A stretch of DNA of 64,000 nt from Xanthostigma xanthostigma (GCA_963575645.1 OY754464.1:60424948-60488947), one strand, 5' to 3'; positions 10,906-22,200 are shown, counted from the stretch's first letter. Numbers and translations are program-made. The notes: generated by a model not told the origin, from the sequence alone.

Positions 10906-11165
10906 ATATACAGAGTGGGACGTTTATCTTGAGACAAGCTAATATCTTGGCCCTTGGGTAGACTCGATTAATTCGAAAAATGTTCCAGACAAAAATTGTA
11001 GAGCACCAATGGAGCCATTGAATGGTCTATATTATACGACTTCCGATCTACACCGGAAGGGGTGTTTTTAGACCGTTAGTCGATTTTTTTAAATGGAAAT
11101 ATCTATTCAATAAATAAAATTATTATCGACCAATTTTTCAGATAATTTTATACCTGACATCCCCG
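10906..11165. repeat. Single terminal fragment of a TACAGGGTG-like DNA element
   Basis: Begins ATATACAGAGTGGGACGTTT and includes AAATGTTCCAGACAAAAATT followed by GTAGAGCACC. A diverged version of the second block occurs near 44.79 kb (AAATGTTCCAACAAAAGTTG then TAGAG). Such ends are common in insect mariner-like elements. The opposite end was not found. Confidence 0.35.
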
Positions 11166-11384
11166 GCACCGCCGACTAGTAGAATCATTTTGTTCTAAAT
11201 TAAATACTTAAAATAATAAACTTTACTTAAATATAGACTAACACTATATCGGTTAAAACAGCTTCATAAATAGTTCATTGTTTTTTATCAAATTTTAAAG
11301 ATAAAAATGGTTGATGTGAGTTAACCTGAGACGATAGATATATGCTGTCGCGGGCATTTTTTTAGAACTTTTCAAGAGGAACAA

Positions 11385-11683
11385 TTCAGCCATACATTAT
11401 TTTCGTGTAACTTTAACTATTCCCGCAGCGGACGCCGTGGAAGCTTTCAAGAGGTACGATTTTTTCCAATTTAGTTGACGAATATCATCATAACTTTAGC
11501 TAATTTGCACATAATACCTATATATATAATATATAGCCTATGTTGGCAGGAGTAATGTACCTTTCAAACGATAAAAGAATTTTTCAAAAAGGTGCAGTGG
11601 TTCCGGAGTTTACCCTCCACATACACACAAACTCACAAAATTTGCTCTCTCTCTCTTTATAATATTAGTAGGTATAGATAATA
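11385..11683 (+). repeat. Insect interspersed repeat with TATAATATTAGTA end
   Basis: Opening TTCCCGCAGCGGACGCCG is a decayed 'acccgcggc' type start. The body has AAAAAGGTGCAGTGGTTCCG, and the end reads CACATACACACAAACTCACA followed by a CT run and TTTATAATATTAGTAGGTAT. A close relative lies at 14.3-14.57 kb. Confidence 0.55.
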
Positions 11684-12022
11684 AATGAAGAATACTGCCG
11701 AAAATAATAATAAATCAACTCGAGACGCCGTTGAATTTTTTTCACCGTCATTTTTTGAAGAAATCTGTATATTGTGTATGCATATGTATATTTGTGTATC
11801 TTATAAAGAAATAGAAAAAGAAGGAACTCGCAAGCGACGAAGCTTAAAGACATTTTATCCGATCCGCGAGTAGAGCAGCAGGCAGAGCTTCCTTGGCTCT
11901 GTATGTTTATTCCAGTCAGCTTTGTCGGAGATATAACAATATTTTTGCACATAAATAGCAGCTTTCCAATCCTGTAAAATAACCAATGACGCACTTGTGC
12001 TGTCATATCAAACAAGTAAACA

Positions 12023-12700
12023 CAATCTTAGCAATCCAACAATAATTTTCAAAAGTGCCTGTCAGGTATCATTTAATACTATAAGAGAAACAGTGATAGT
12101 AAAGCAGCACAAATCAGTCGTAGTTTTCGCAAACAACCCAAATAGAGTGTAAACTCTATTTAACGTCACTCGATATAATGTCAAACTCCTTAAAACATCG
12201 AAATTACCTCTATATAGTTGGTTTACCTTCTTGCTCATACAATAATACACTCTAAAAAACGACACACTCACTCTATAAGCAATAAACAGTAGGTACTTGT
12301 TTGTTATTTTGTTGCTTTGTTGTCGGCATCAGGCGTACCAAAGATTCTAAGAAATTCGTTCTTTTGTTTGTTGAGACGAAAACGTCAGACAAAAATAACA
12401 GACTATACGCAATAAGCGTTATAATTTGTGATAGTATGAATGTTTGTTGATTAGTTGTTTTAATATATTATGAGTAAATGCATATTATAGTAATAAAAAA
12501 ACATTAATGGATTATTTCTTCTCTCCGTTTAGCGACAACTCTCAATAACGCCACAAAATGCGTAGTCCCTTGAGTGTGTCGCTAGAGTTTACACTGTAGA
12601 TTGCAATATGGTCGCATACAGAGTTGTCATAAATGTCACAAATATAGTTATTGTGAAAATCAGCTATTTTATAGGAGGTACGTCCAAACGTTCTATACAG
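12023..12700 (+). repeat. Family Y repeat, copy 1, split by a pogo-like MITE
   Basis: The left part (TACTATAAGAGAAACAG, then AGTAAAGCAG) and the right part (ATCAGCTATTTTATAGGAGG then TACGTCCAAA) both align with 61.9-62.13 kb, where they are separated by only about 100 bp. Here the pogo-like element lies between them. Non-coding. Confidence 0.55.
12145..12599. mobile_element. Pogo/Tigger-like MITE, copy 1
   Basis: The left end AGTGTAAACTCTATTTAACG is followed by TCACTCGATATAATG. The right end is the inverse type, GAGTGTGTCGCTAGAGTTTA then CACTGTA. The 'CAGTGTAAACTCTATATAACG' style of terminus resembles pogo/Tigger elements of the Tc1/mariner superfamily, which duplicate TA. Copy 2 at 26.76-27.32 kb is inverted and shares the CTCCGTTTAGCGACAACTCT and GATGCCGACAACAAAGCAAC-type blocks. 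No transposase is present, so it would depend on a source element elsewhere. Confidence 0.65.
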
Positions 12701-12740
12701 ATCTAGAGCGTAATTATTAATTAATGTTATTATTTGTGAT

Positions 12741-13243
12741 CAGGACCGGATTTACATATTTTGCGCCTATGGGCTCCCCGAAATAGCCGCCTTCCTCACA
12801 ATTAAAAGCACTCTATACCCCAACCAATATTTTCTATAGTTTACATTGGATTTGCAATATTTTTTTACAGTTGAACGGAGCCGAGGAAGCACGAAGCAGC
12901 ACCCCCTTTCCCTTGTACACAATCAGAGACTGCGCGAAGCGGCCGCCGCCTCTCTCTCTCTTTCACAAAATTACTTACAAAAACGTCGGCGCGGAGCCGC
13001 TCTGCTGCAGTTTACTGTACAGGCGTACATTTAGTTTGAGTCAAACGAATAACTTGGCATTAGCTCAATCATGACTATATCACATACTCATACGCGTCTT
13101 TTGTAAAACTGGAATGGAGTAGATAAAACATAGTACTGTAATATTATTTCCCTGAAAATTCCATTTTTTTCCGTTTTGCCGCCCCTAAAATTTTGCCGCT
13201 ATGGGCCCGGGCCTACATGGCACCATGCTAAATCCGGCTCTGC
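12741..13243. mobile_element. GCCGGATTTA element, non-autonomous
   Basis: The left end CAGGACCGGATTTACATATT and the reverse complement of the right end, CAGAGCCGGATTTAGCATGG, are related inverted termini. Inside are the characteristic GGGCCC and GGCGGC (GCCGCC) blocks: GCCTATGGGCTCCCCG on the left, TTGCCGCCCCTAAAATTTTG and CTATGGGCCCGGGCC on the right. The CAGRGCCGG start would fit a hAT-like element, but no 8-bp target duplication was seen. The interior is GC-richer, with open frames that resemble no transposase. Confidence 0.55.
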
Positions 13244-13800
13244 TTGGGAGACTGTTAAAACTTGCTGGCGCAATGTCTACCACACGTTATAAACTTATTG
13301 GGAAAATAGATGACGTCACAATATCCTAAATACACGAAGCTGTTTATGAGAAATCTGTCTGGAATAAAGTTTACCTTGTTTGCGCTCTGCTCTACACAGC
13401 GCAGCGTCCGTGTTGAAAGACTCTAGATCTGTAGCACTTCTTCTTGTGTTGTTGATACATCTGAATATCGTATCCGGAAATCATAAAATTGGGGGCCATT
13501 TTCTTTCGAGTGCCATACCCAAAATGGCCCGACCGCGTGTGTTCAATCGATTATAGTAATTTCATGATAAGCGAAAATATTCTTATTGCTAGCGAATTGC
13601 AGAACCGGATCAGTGTTGTTTAACCAGGAGTTGAAAAGAAAGAAAAAAACATCTAGTTAGATTTTGTTATGTATTATTTTCTAGTGAATCTTTTTTATTC
13701 CAGTTGTATTTTTTTTCGTTTTTATTAAAAAAATAGATTCTGATCAGTGATCTAAGTACTACACTCTGTCGAAAAAAATTTGATATATAGCATACTTTGT
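13244..13800. other. No gene or repeat recognised
   Basis: No identifiable coding or repeated sequence was seen on either strand. Confidence 0.4.
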
Positions 13801-13802
13801 GG

Positions 13803-14284
13803 CATATTACACGATGCTGGTTTTGCCGCTAGAACTACTGCTGGCTCTTGTGCTAGCCGGCGCGGCTGTATGGCTACGAGGATGGAAATGACATCACTGC
13901 GAGCGTCGTGTGCGAGGTCACAAGATGGATTTCACAATTAGAACCGGGGCTATTTTTTGTACTAGTTTGTCTTCTTGTTTTGAGCAAGAACCAATCCAGA
14001 AACAGCATTTTTTCACGTGAGCGACGTGGACAAACGCCCACAAACAAACATGGCGCTACAGCGTGTGTTATGTTCAGAGACAAACGCCTATTTTTGTTAA
14101 CATTTGAACTATAACTGCGCGCGCACCAAACCCATCTACAAAGCAAGCTTTAATATTTATATACATCGTGCGAAGTGAACACATAAAAGCCATCACCAAA
14201 ACCAACATCACAGCACGTTGAAATATAGCAGCCAAATCTAGCAAGGAATCTAGGGGCAAAACCAGCCTCGTGTGCAGTGCTCTT
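13803..14284 (+). mobile_element. Family E TIR element, copy 1
   Basis: Terminal inverted repeats of about 30 bp: left (T)ACACGATGCTGGTTTTGCCG, right the complement of GCACTGCACACGAGGCTGG followed by TTTTGCCCCTAGA. The whole element aligns in reverse with 20.37-20.79 kb, sharing GGTGCGCGCGCAGT, ACATAAAAGCCATC and CACGTGAGCG-type blocks. It has no transposase and its reading frames look accidental. The CA-start TIR would suit a hAT origin, but no clean 8-bp duplication was found. Confidence 0.7.
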
Positions 14285-14299
14285 TAGTTAACGATCGTT

Positions 14300-14570
14300 T
14301 ATATTAATTACTGGTGGTTCAGTTCGGCTTCGCACGAATGTGTATAGATTTCCACCGTTTTTTCGTCGACTTACGTTGTAAAATTGGTCTCCAGGAAAAT
14401 CGATTTTATTTCAACGCGATAATATATTTATATGTTCATCTTGGAGCTCCATTCTAAATATTTATGAAAAAAATTGTGAAATCGGATGAGCAGTTTCAGA
14501 GATTATGCTCCGCATACACACAAATTCACAAAAATCTCACTCTCTCTTTATAATAGGTATTAGTATAGAT
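14300..14570 (+). repeat. Insect interspersed repeat (GGCTTCGCACG start, TATTAGTATAGAT end)
   Basis: Opens GTTCGGCTTCGCACGAATGT and ends ACACAAATTCACAAAAATCT followed by CACTCTCTCTTTATAATA and TATTAGTATAGAT. It includes TGTGAAATCGGATGAGCAGT before the tail. Same class as the 11.4 kb copy. Confidence 0.6.
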
Positions 14571-14949
14571 TAGTGCTATACGTTGATTCAACGAAAATAA
14601 TTGTTAATCTTTCGTGATTGAAACAACGGTTTCTGTTTTCGTAAGTAACTAGTTGACGATTCAACTATACCTATACGTCTTCATCTTTTGGTAACAAAAC
14701 GCAAAACGAACTTAATGAAACCGACACACGAAGTTAATATATTATGTGCATGCATACCTTTTTTCTTGAGTTTTGATTGGTCGATCGGGACAATCAAACG
14801 GTAGTATTTTTTTTTTTAATCTAGTATAGAAAATTAATGTGTTCATGAGACAGATGATCTACTAAAATCCTCATTTAACGTAATTCAAATACAGTTTGGC
14901 TTTTCATTTTTATACCGAGAGATGGCGTTAATATATAATCCTATACTAT

Positions 14950-15078
14950 AGCTCTGTTCCAAGCTGTCTGAGAACGGTACCAGAACCGTCATTTGCACTA
15001 GCTCAAAAACCGATACAGTTTCGTTTTAGCTAACGCGCAAGACGGTGACGGTTCTGTTAGACAGCTTAGAACAGAGCT
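14950..15078. mobile_element. Short TGTTCCAAGC MITE, copy 1
   Basis: The arms AGCTCTGTTCCAAGCTGTCT and the complement of GACAGCTTAGAACAGAGCT close a 129-bp element. The interior has GCTCAAAAACCGATAC, found inverted in the copy at 61.14-61.30 kb. Flanking TA dinucleotides fit a Tc1/mariner-type target. Confidence 0.65.
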
Positions 15079-17114
15079 TATATTATTGAACGAGCTTTTT
15101 TTTCTCTCGAAAACGACTTCAACGATTTGGATGAAATTTAGTGGAAATGCGTTTCAGGGAGCAAAAAATTTATATGGTAGGTCTCATCCCTGGAAAAAAT
15201 TGTTTTTTTTAAAACGATTTCATTACTTTAAAAACAAATTTTTGACGGTTTAAAATAAGTTTAATAATAATAAATATGTATTCCCAACAGATATGCGTCC
15301 AATAACAGCGAGTTACAAATTTCTGAAAATGAGTACATGTTATATAAACATGACATAATAATATAAACATGACATTAAATATAAACATTAAACATATCTA
15401 GTATAAAAGAGAGAAAAGCGACACGCTATAAAATATTATGTCCATTGCAATAATTTCATGATCTTATTGATCTACGTACAGTGCCTTGTAACTGCCCTGG
15501 AAAAAGTCTATAGAAGGTTTGTTAGCTTGCAGAGTGCTCACCAATGACATCATCCTACATAATGCTGAATTATCAAAACGCTGAGTTGAAACTTGAGGAC
15601 ATGCTAAAGGTTAATATTTTGTTCTAGTTGCTGCACTGGAAACTTTAAAGCTAACATTGTCTAATAGATAACTGTCATTAACAATATTGTGAAGCAGTTT
15701 AGGGTTATATAGTGAGTAAGCTCACAATCTAGGTCAGTCTCAAAATTTGTTTTTTTTTTAATTTTCAACCCAGCGTTTGTGTTTAAATTTTAGATGTATA
15801 TTTTAACCTGCACTAAAAGACTAAACTTTTTGAAACCCGTTTTTAATTTGTTCGCTGTATTTAATATGATCCAAATACGCTTATTTTAAAAAGATTTTAT
15901 ACGGAGATCGATCCCAATATTTTGTACGTGTAACTTTGCACTGTAGTTTTTTTAGCACAGCTGATAAAATAAGTTTGTTCGTTAATATTTCTAAACAAAT
16001 TAAAAAAAAAACTACGACTTCTTGCGCCATTCCGAACATCATTCGCTACAGTTTTTCTGTATTTTTTACCAGCTTGATTTTTTCAAGTTTTTTCGGAGGT
16101 AGCGACGCGGAGATGTACATTTTTATATGAAATAAACATTCTTCAAAAAAAATGTCAAAAGTTCTTAATTATCGATAGCTGCATTTTGTTTATAAATTGC
16201 TTATTATTTACGGTATAAAAATGAAAATTACTTCATTGATGAAAACGTTTTTTTTTTTTAATAAAGTTCCTATACGCCACTGGTTTTACTGCGAAGTGAC
16301 AAGAAAACAATTGGTACAAAAAAGACATACAGATGCAAGAAAACGTCGCTGACTTTATCGCTACTTTATTCTGTTTTGTTTTCCGGGTACAAATAACAAT
16401 GCAAACAAAAGAAAAATACAAATAAGAGAAGACTTCTTTCGAAAAAAGAAATAAATGCCGATTGCTTTATTATTATCTCGAATGTAAAATAACGTTTTAA
16501 TTTTAAAATGCAATTCTTGAGAAAATCTATTGTTGATTGAGTTTTCAAAATGGAGCGATAATGTCGTTTAATTTTATTTCAAATTGTGTGTGAGAAGCTT
16601 TCTTTCATGTTCCGTAAGAAAATGGAAGTACTGTGATAAGAGTCAATCTCTGATGGCCTTCTATAGTTGTCGATCGTCTAAAATCTAAGTGTGTCCCAGA
16701 TTTTAGTTTTCAGATTGGCCTATCCCTAAAACGTACATAAAAGTGGATCTTCCGCGTGGTGGCCGTGTGTTTGTGGATTCTATTCAGTTCCCAATAATAC
16801 TTCTGGAAAGAGGCATCGATTTGTCATTTTATTTCCCTTTATTAATTTACTTCTACCTGTACAGTTTCCCTCCTTGCATTTTCTAGGAGGAACTGTTTTA
16901 CATCCATGAGCAAAATTTGAAAAACAGATAGAGCCGTTTACGAAAAAAAATGTCCCGTTTTACCGGTCCGCCTCGGACTTTCTCTCAAAGAAGAACGCTA
17001 AAAATTATTTAAGACTCGCAAGAAGTATAATAGGTCATATGCATGTATTTGTTTATATTTTTAATAGATTATTTAGTCAACCATAATACGGAAAAAATTT
17101 ATAATCATTTAAAA
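15079..17114. other. Two kilobases with no gene or repeat recognised
   Basis: Low-complexity AT-rich sequence with many T runs. Short frames are present but none resembles a known protein. Any repeat here would need a library search. Confidence 0.35.
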
Positions 17115-17248
17115 ATGTTATATTATGTACCGGATCGTTAAAAATGTATATTCGCGGATACGGATCTGAATACGGATTTTTGGTTTAAGATCCGCGGATA
17201 CGAATACGGATCTTAACTTGCTTAGAGTACATGGCGGTAAATATTGCA

Positions 17249-17345
17249 CATCGACCTTTGGAAAGAGACTATCTGTTATGGGAAAAAGTTATTGACCTCT
17301 TTAAGAGTTAACTCTCATAACAGATTGTCTCTTTCCAAAGATCGA
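17249..17345. repeat. Inverted repeat, about 30-bp arms
   Basis: GACCTTTGGAAAGAGACTAT then CTGTTATG is mirrored by CATAACAG then ATTGTCTCTTTCCAAAGATC around a 35-bp loop. Lies within the CGGATACGGA element. Confidence 0.65.
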
Positions 17346-17469
17346 TGTTCAATATCTCATTATAAAGATAGTTGATTTAGTACCTTTGAGCTATGCACTA
17401 TTAGTATGGTACTCACTACGATAAATGTTTGCAATATAAAGGTGCCAAATACGATTTAAAAAAATAAAA

Positions 17470-18144
17470 TTGGTTGTCTGTAAAGTCGGTTTACGGACGA
17501 TAGTTTTACGTGATAACGTATTCCGTAATACATAACCTAAACCTCCCAAAATTTGGTTTCAATCCGCTTATCCTTGGTGTCGGAATGATAAGAAATGTCA
17601 AAAGTGACGTTTGCAACTGTCAAAGTATTATGTTCTAATAATAATTAGTTATTCCAATAGTTAACTTAGAAGGCGTTGCATTTCACAAAATACTAATGTC
17701 AAAAAATTGAATTAAACATTAGAAATGCAGCCGTTTTCATGTTAAGACAAGACATACGTTATTTTCTAATTTCCATGTACGGCAAACAAAGACGACCGAC
17801 CGCGTCGCGTCATGCATTAGACAACATTGCATTTATACAGCTATTTTTATATATAAATTTGTATAAAAAAACTGTTTACGCAAATTCTGTTATACGAAAT
17901 CTATGTAAAATGTTCTCCTCTTTCGTTTAAGACTGGTTTCAAACCGATCTGATTTAAATTGAGCGAGAAATTAGCAAAAAGCACGCACAGGGTCAGGCGG
18001 AACGTTACGCGTTAGGAACGTTACGTTAGGAACGTTACGACCGTTAGGAACGCTACACTTTTTCGTACATGCAGCCGGTGTTTTATCAATTTATAAGATT
18101 GGTGATTCATCAATTTATAAGACGTTATCACGTCAAAAAATAAT
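17470..18144 (+). mobile_element. Family A element, typical copy
   Basis: Left end TTGGTTGTCTGTAAAGTCGG, then the subterminal motif ACGTGATAACGT and later ATTCCGTAATACATAACC. Right end ATAAGACGTTATCACGTC and a short A run. Near the right end a minisatellite of GTTAGGAACGTTACG units has about three copies, against two at 45.5 kb and one at 0.3 kb. It is nearly identical by eye to the 45.5 kb copy along its whole length, which argues for recent movement or conversion. No transposase is encoded. Confidence 0.8.
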
Positions 18145-18343
18145 CTGAATGGAATTTAAGTTTTAACAGGTTTTCATTATTACCTAATCACCTATATGTA
18201 TATATAAAATTTCATCTATGAATTGAAAATCAATAAGGTAAAAGATCCGTGAAGATCCGCCAAAAACTAACGGATACGGATACGGATCTTTCTTCTCCCT
18301 CGGATATCCGCGGATACGGATACGGATATCCGGCACATCACTA

Positions 18344-18921
18344 ATATTAATATTACCGTAATGTTTAAAATGAACTCCATTGTAGTAAATTCAAAATAAA
18401 TAAATAAACACAACATTAATAAGACACGTAAGTTCTTCTGCAACAATTTCCTACAGTTTAAAAGCACACACAGTTTTATATTTCAAAACTGCCTACTTGA
18501 CATAGAAACTACACAACACACCGACATACCTATACACACAGTAATAGACAATTTTCTTGAGTGAAGAATTTGAAGAAGCGAACTGTATCCTTCCTGCAGA
18601 GATGAGGAGTGACTCACACGGATTCATGGACAGAGCGTTTTCATGTTTTGGTCGCATTTAAAAATAATAGAAAATTTAGTATATATGAGTGCAGTGACAC
18701 ACCAATTTCATTTTTATTAAGCTAGCGCCACACACATGGCAAGCCTAGCCCAAAAGTAATTGGCAAGTACTTGCTTCCAATGTTTGTCTCTCACTACTAC
18801 AATGAAGCAGCGGCTGGACAGGCTGGCTACGCACCGGGGCAATATTTCTTCGCGAATATTTGCTCCAGAATATTGACCAACGATATTCACGCTGTTATTT
18901 TGCAGTTATAATTGTTACTAT
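18344..18921. other. No gene or repeat recognised
   Basis: No coding or repeat similarity was detected in this stretch upstream of the solo LTR. Confidence 0.4.
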
Positions 18922-19365
18922 TGTGACGCACGCCATCGACAATGCGCGCATTGGTAGAAGCAGGTTGAGGAGCTTTTGTGGAAACAGGTAGAGACGGGTT
19001 TCGAATATTCGAGAAAAAGCTAGAACGGGTACCCAACGCATATAAATACAGCCTCACGACAGTTACAGACACAGTTGATGGTATAGTGTTAACATACAGT
19101 GTTCGATTTCCAGTCATAAATCAATGAGTTCAGATATAAATTTTTAGAGCGCTTAGATAAACATTTCTTGTATATATTTCTGTGTACATAGTGATTTTGT
19201 ATTATTTTTATTACTTAGAAGTTGTTGTTTTGTTTGTTACATTATTCCTATTTTATTTCTATTATATAAGAGAAGCCCTTTTAGTTAGTTTGTTTATTTG
19301 TTTTGTTAACAATGTATTGTTGTAAATAAATATTTACCACCACAACAAAGAGCAGTTTTGTTACA
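18922..19365 (+). mobile_element. Solo LTR, copy 1
   Basis: Begins TGTGACGCACGC and ends GTTTTGTTACA, the TG...CA termini of a long terminal repeat. It has a TATA box (ATATAAATACAGCC) in the middle and an AATAAATATTTACCACC polyadenylation region near the end. It aligns in direct orientation with 38.99-39.51 kb through CGAGAAAAA, ATAAATACAGCC, CATTGAGTTCA/CAATGAGTTCA, TTTGTTACATTATT and CAAAGA(G/A)CAGTTTTGTTACA. The flanking four bases are CTAT and GTAT, a possible decayed target duplication. No internal gag-pol sequence is adjacent, so it is a recombination-derived solo LTR. Confidence 0.75.
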
Positions 19366-19384
19366 GTATCTTTCAATAAACCTT

Positions 19385-19455
19385 CAACCATGAAGACTTT
19401 AATTACAATTAAATACAAATAATAATAATAATAATAATAATAATATATATTTATT
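19385..19455 (-). repeat. (ATT)n microsatellite at LINE 3' end
   Basis: About eight ATT units (plus strand AAT) directly after the retrotransposon 3' region, next to an AATAAA-like signal on the minus strand. CR1/Jockey-like elements often end in such short tandem units. Confidence 0.6.
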
Positions 19456-19499
19456 CCATTAAGAACCTGTTACGGTTATTGGAAACGTCAGTACAAAAA

Positions 19500-20336
19500 T
19501 CACACAGTATTAAAAAAATCATCTTGTGAATAAAAACAGCCATTATACAGAAATTTTTTAAGTGTTCCTTTGAACTTATCAATATTATTAATACTTTTTA
19601 TATTAATTGGCAGATGATTGTAGATCCGTGCACAATTGTAACATGTGCCTTTAATGAACATTGTCAAGTTTGGTTTAGGCAGTAAAAGTAAATCTTTATG
19701 TCGCGTACTGTAATCGTGACCTCTTGAACCATAATTTTCCATATTTGTGTGAATATACACTGCAGCTTTATAGATGTAAACCGCTGCCAAAGTTAAAATA
19801 TTATTTTCTTTGAAAACATTACGACAAGAGTCACGCGGTTTTAAACCAAAAATTGTTCGTATAGCTCTTTTCTGCAAATAAAATATACGTTTGCTGTCTC
19901 TTGAATTTCCCCATAGGAGAACACCATAGCTGATGTAAGAATGAACGAACGCATAGTAAAGTGACAGTAAGTATTGATTTTCCATCAATCCCTTCATCTG
20001 ACGTAGTAAGAATATACTTTTTTGTAATTTTTTGGCTAGAACATCCACATGATAACTCCATTGTAGATTGTTATCTATGTAGACGCCAAGGTAATTGAAA
20101 ACCTGAACATTGTCAATGATGTGCATCTGCATAAAAATAGTAGGTGCGTTATTGATATTATACGACTGTTTAGTGCCGAAATACATATGTTTTGTTTTGG
20201 CTATATTTAGTTTAAGGCCGCTAGTGTCACACCAATCACAGATATCTATGATAGATTGATTAAGAGCAAACGTTAGGTTATTTAAACAGTTATCACGGCA
20301 GATTAATGCGAATAAACGAATATACGTAACGTGAAG
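19500..20336 (-). pseudogene. Jockey/CR1-like reverse transcriptase, C-terminal third
   Basis: Open minus-strand frame of about 275 codons, the longest coding trace in the window. It opens near CRDNCLNNLTFALNQS and reads through DWCDTSGLKLNIAKTKHM, the 'W...n.L.lN..KTk.m.F' stretch after the YADD active site, and then FNYLGVYIDNNLQWSYHV, the thumb 'fkyLGv.iD..L.W..Hi' signature. It continues with YALHS/YAFVHSYISYGVLLWG, LQKRAIRTIFG and an end segment HDYSTRHKDLL...FYSQDDFF. The YADD palm itself is missing, so the copy is 5'-truncated. Downstream on its strand come GGAATAAATAT and an (ATT)n tract at about 19427-19450, a plausible 3' tail. Family E adjoins its 5' side. Confidence 0.9.
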
Positions 20337-20371
20337 TTAAATAAAAACGTTTAAAAATGAAAATAAAGACC

Positions 20372-20792
20372 TCTGCACACGAGGCTGGATTTGCCGCTAT
20401 ATTCCCTGCTAGATTTGACTACTAGTTTCTAGCGCTGGTTTTCATGATTGATTTTATGTGCTCGCTTCACACGAGACGTCTTTTCAAGCTTGTTTTGTAG
20501 GTAGGTTCGGTGCGCGCGCAGTGATAGAACGGCAACAAAAGTGGACGTTTATTGTCTCTGAACAGAACACACACCATGGAGCAGTCTTTGTTTGTGTCGC
20601 CCACGTGAGAAGATACTGTTTCCTGATTGGTTCTTGCTCAGAGCAAGTAGAGGACCAAGCTAATTTTTAAATCCATCTTGAGCTCGTAGTCGAGCCCGCA
20701 GTGACTTCATTTCCAGCCTCGTAGCCAGTCTGCCGGCAATCAGAAGTTCCACCAGTGGTTCTAGCAGTGTTTCCAGCCTCGTGTGCAGTGGC
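20372..20792 (-). mobile_element. Family E TIR element, copy 2
   Basis: Terminal inverted repeats CTGCACACGAGGCTGG (left) and CCAGCCTCGTGTGCAG (right), continuing into ATTTGCCGCTA on the left. It is the reverse complement of the 13.8-14.28 kb element over most of its length. The interior is moderately GC-rich, with an accidental open frame but no transposase. Confidence 0.75.
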
Positions 20793-20914
20793 CTTAACTT
20801 CAAAATAGTTAGTTGTGTCAGAATATATAACTAGTAATAATGCAAATTACGTATTTTCAAAATATAGATATTTATTGAAATAAAATATTTGTTGTGTTAA
20901 TATGAATGTGATTA

Positions 20915-21140
20915 TACTTGTTTCATTGATATACTACTTGTCGTTGTCTTCCCCAGCACTTCAATACCTCCAATAGCCTCGAACATTTTACGATTATTGC
21001 CTCTGGTGTAGCGGCCACACCAGTCTATTGCGAGATATTGACCCAGGCTGGCCATGTGTGTAGCCCCTGCTTCATTGTAAAACGAATCGCGTGTTATTGC
21101 AACGGTTTTCAAAGTCGAACCGATCGTAATTTTTCAATAT
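20915..21140 (-). pseudogene. Unassigned coding-like fragment
   Basis: A minus-strand frame stays open for about 75 codons and has balanced, protein-like composition: ITIGSTLKTVAITRDSF, then YNEAGATHMASLGQYLAI, DWCGRYTRGNNRKMFEAI and GGIEVLGKT before a stop. No motif was recognised and no splice sites stand out. It may be a decayed exon or a piece of an unidentified element. Confidence 0.25.
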
Positions 21141-22072
21141 TTTTTCTCTCCCAAAAACTTTTGGCTCGGAACTTGATAGCGCAGTCATTGCATGGGAACT
21201 AAATCATCTGTTCCATGAACCGTTTGCATGTAGGTACGGCGTGATAGCGACGGTCGACGAACGAGCGCTGACGGCAATTGGATGGGTGGTTGCAAAATTG
21301 AATAAAGTTTTTAAAGTTGCCACCTGGTATATGATGTGTACACACATAGTGACATACAAACTTCACATGATTTTAAAGTTCAAATAAAAAATGTGAACCG
21401 AGCCTTTAACGTTTTCCACTTTTTATCGAAATTGTTCCTTTTTGGATTCTAATTTCAGTCAATTTGAATGAGCTTGCAGAATAATATTATGTTTCGTTTT
21501 TAGTCAACTGTGTATTTGTGGGTATTAGTGTTTCCAGTCAGTCTAGTACAATTGTACTAGATCTAGTACTTTTTTGTGATTTTCTGTACGCTAGTACGTT
21601 GAAGCGGAAATCTAGTACTTTTTAATATCCAATGTCCACACACCCACCACAACAAACGAAAAAAGGGAAAAAAAAACATTAAATAATATTATTTTTTACT
21701 GTTTGAAAAAAACATTAAAAAATATTATTTTTACTATTTTTTTCATTACAGTGACGACTGGGGGTGGTTTTGAGGGGTTGGAACTGCCCTCACTTGATTA
21801 CAGACCTCGGATTCGTAATCAGCGACCTCGAAAACCCACGAGAGCCGATTTTTAAAAAAAAATTTTTATTTTTCAAAAATTTTTACCACTGTTTCACTGG
21901 CGGGTGCTTTTGAGAGGGTTAAAACCACCCTACTTTTTCCAATTTTCGGAGTGAGGCGGAGGTTAGTGGTGATGAATGTTCCTGAGGGTCTAAGGAATCA
22001 AGGAAAAAAAGAATTTTTGAAATTGGAGCTGTTCCGCCACTTTTCCAGATTTTCCGGCTTATTTACTGGACT

Positions 22073-22200
22073 ATATTGGTTTTTAGGTTATGCGCCCATA
22101 CGGACACTTTTTCTTAGTGACCTTTAAACTATAAAATAAAATAATTTTCGATCAATTTAACCGAGAACCAAATCCTATAAGGTTTGTGCGGGGTCCTTTA
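22073..22200 (+). repeat. Two-copy repeat with CTTAGTGACCTTTAAACTA core, copy 1
   Basis: About 125 bp matching 46.49-46.62 kb in the same orientation, including TGCGCCCAT, GACACTTTTTCTTAGTGACC, AATTTAACCGAGAACCAAAT and TTTGTGCGGGGT. No coding content. The family was not identified. Confidence 0.7.

Larger units (their letters stand above)
17120..18343. mobile_element. CGGATACGGA-repeat TIR element (hAT-like)
   Basis: The right end is CGGATATCCGGCACATCACT(A). The left end has a decayed equivalent, TATTATGTACCGGATCG. Both subterminal regions are packed with short repeats of GCGGATACGGATC. This arrangement of short subterminal repeats behind a TAGTGATGTGCC-type end is typical of hAT elements. 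Family A (17.47-18.14 kb) is inserted inside it. The left end is too decayed to show a target duplication. Confidence 0.55.

Noticed and set aside
11665..12015. 116-codon minus-strand frame
   Set aside because: Overlaps the tail of an insect repeat, is rich in Tyr/Phe/Ile as expected from AT-rich DNA, and has no recognisable motif.
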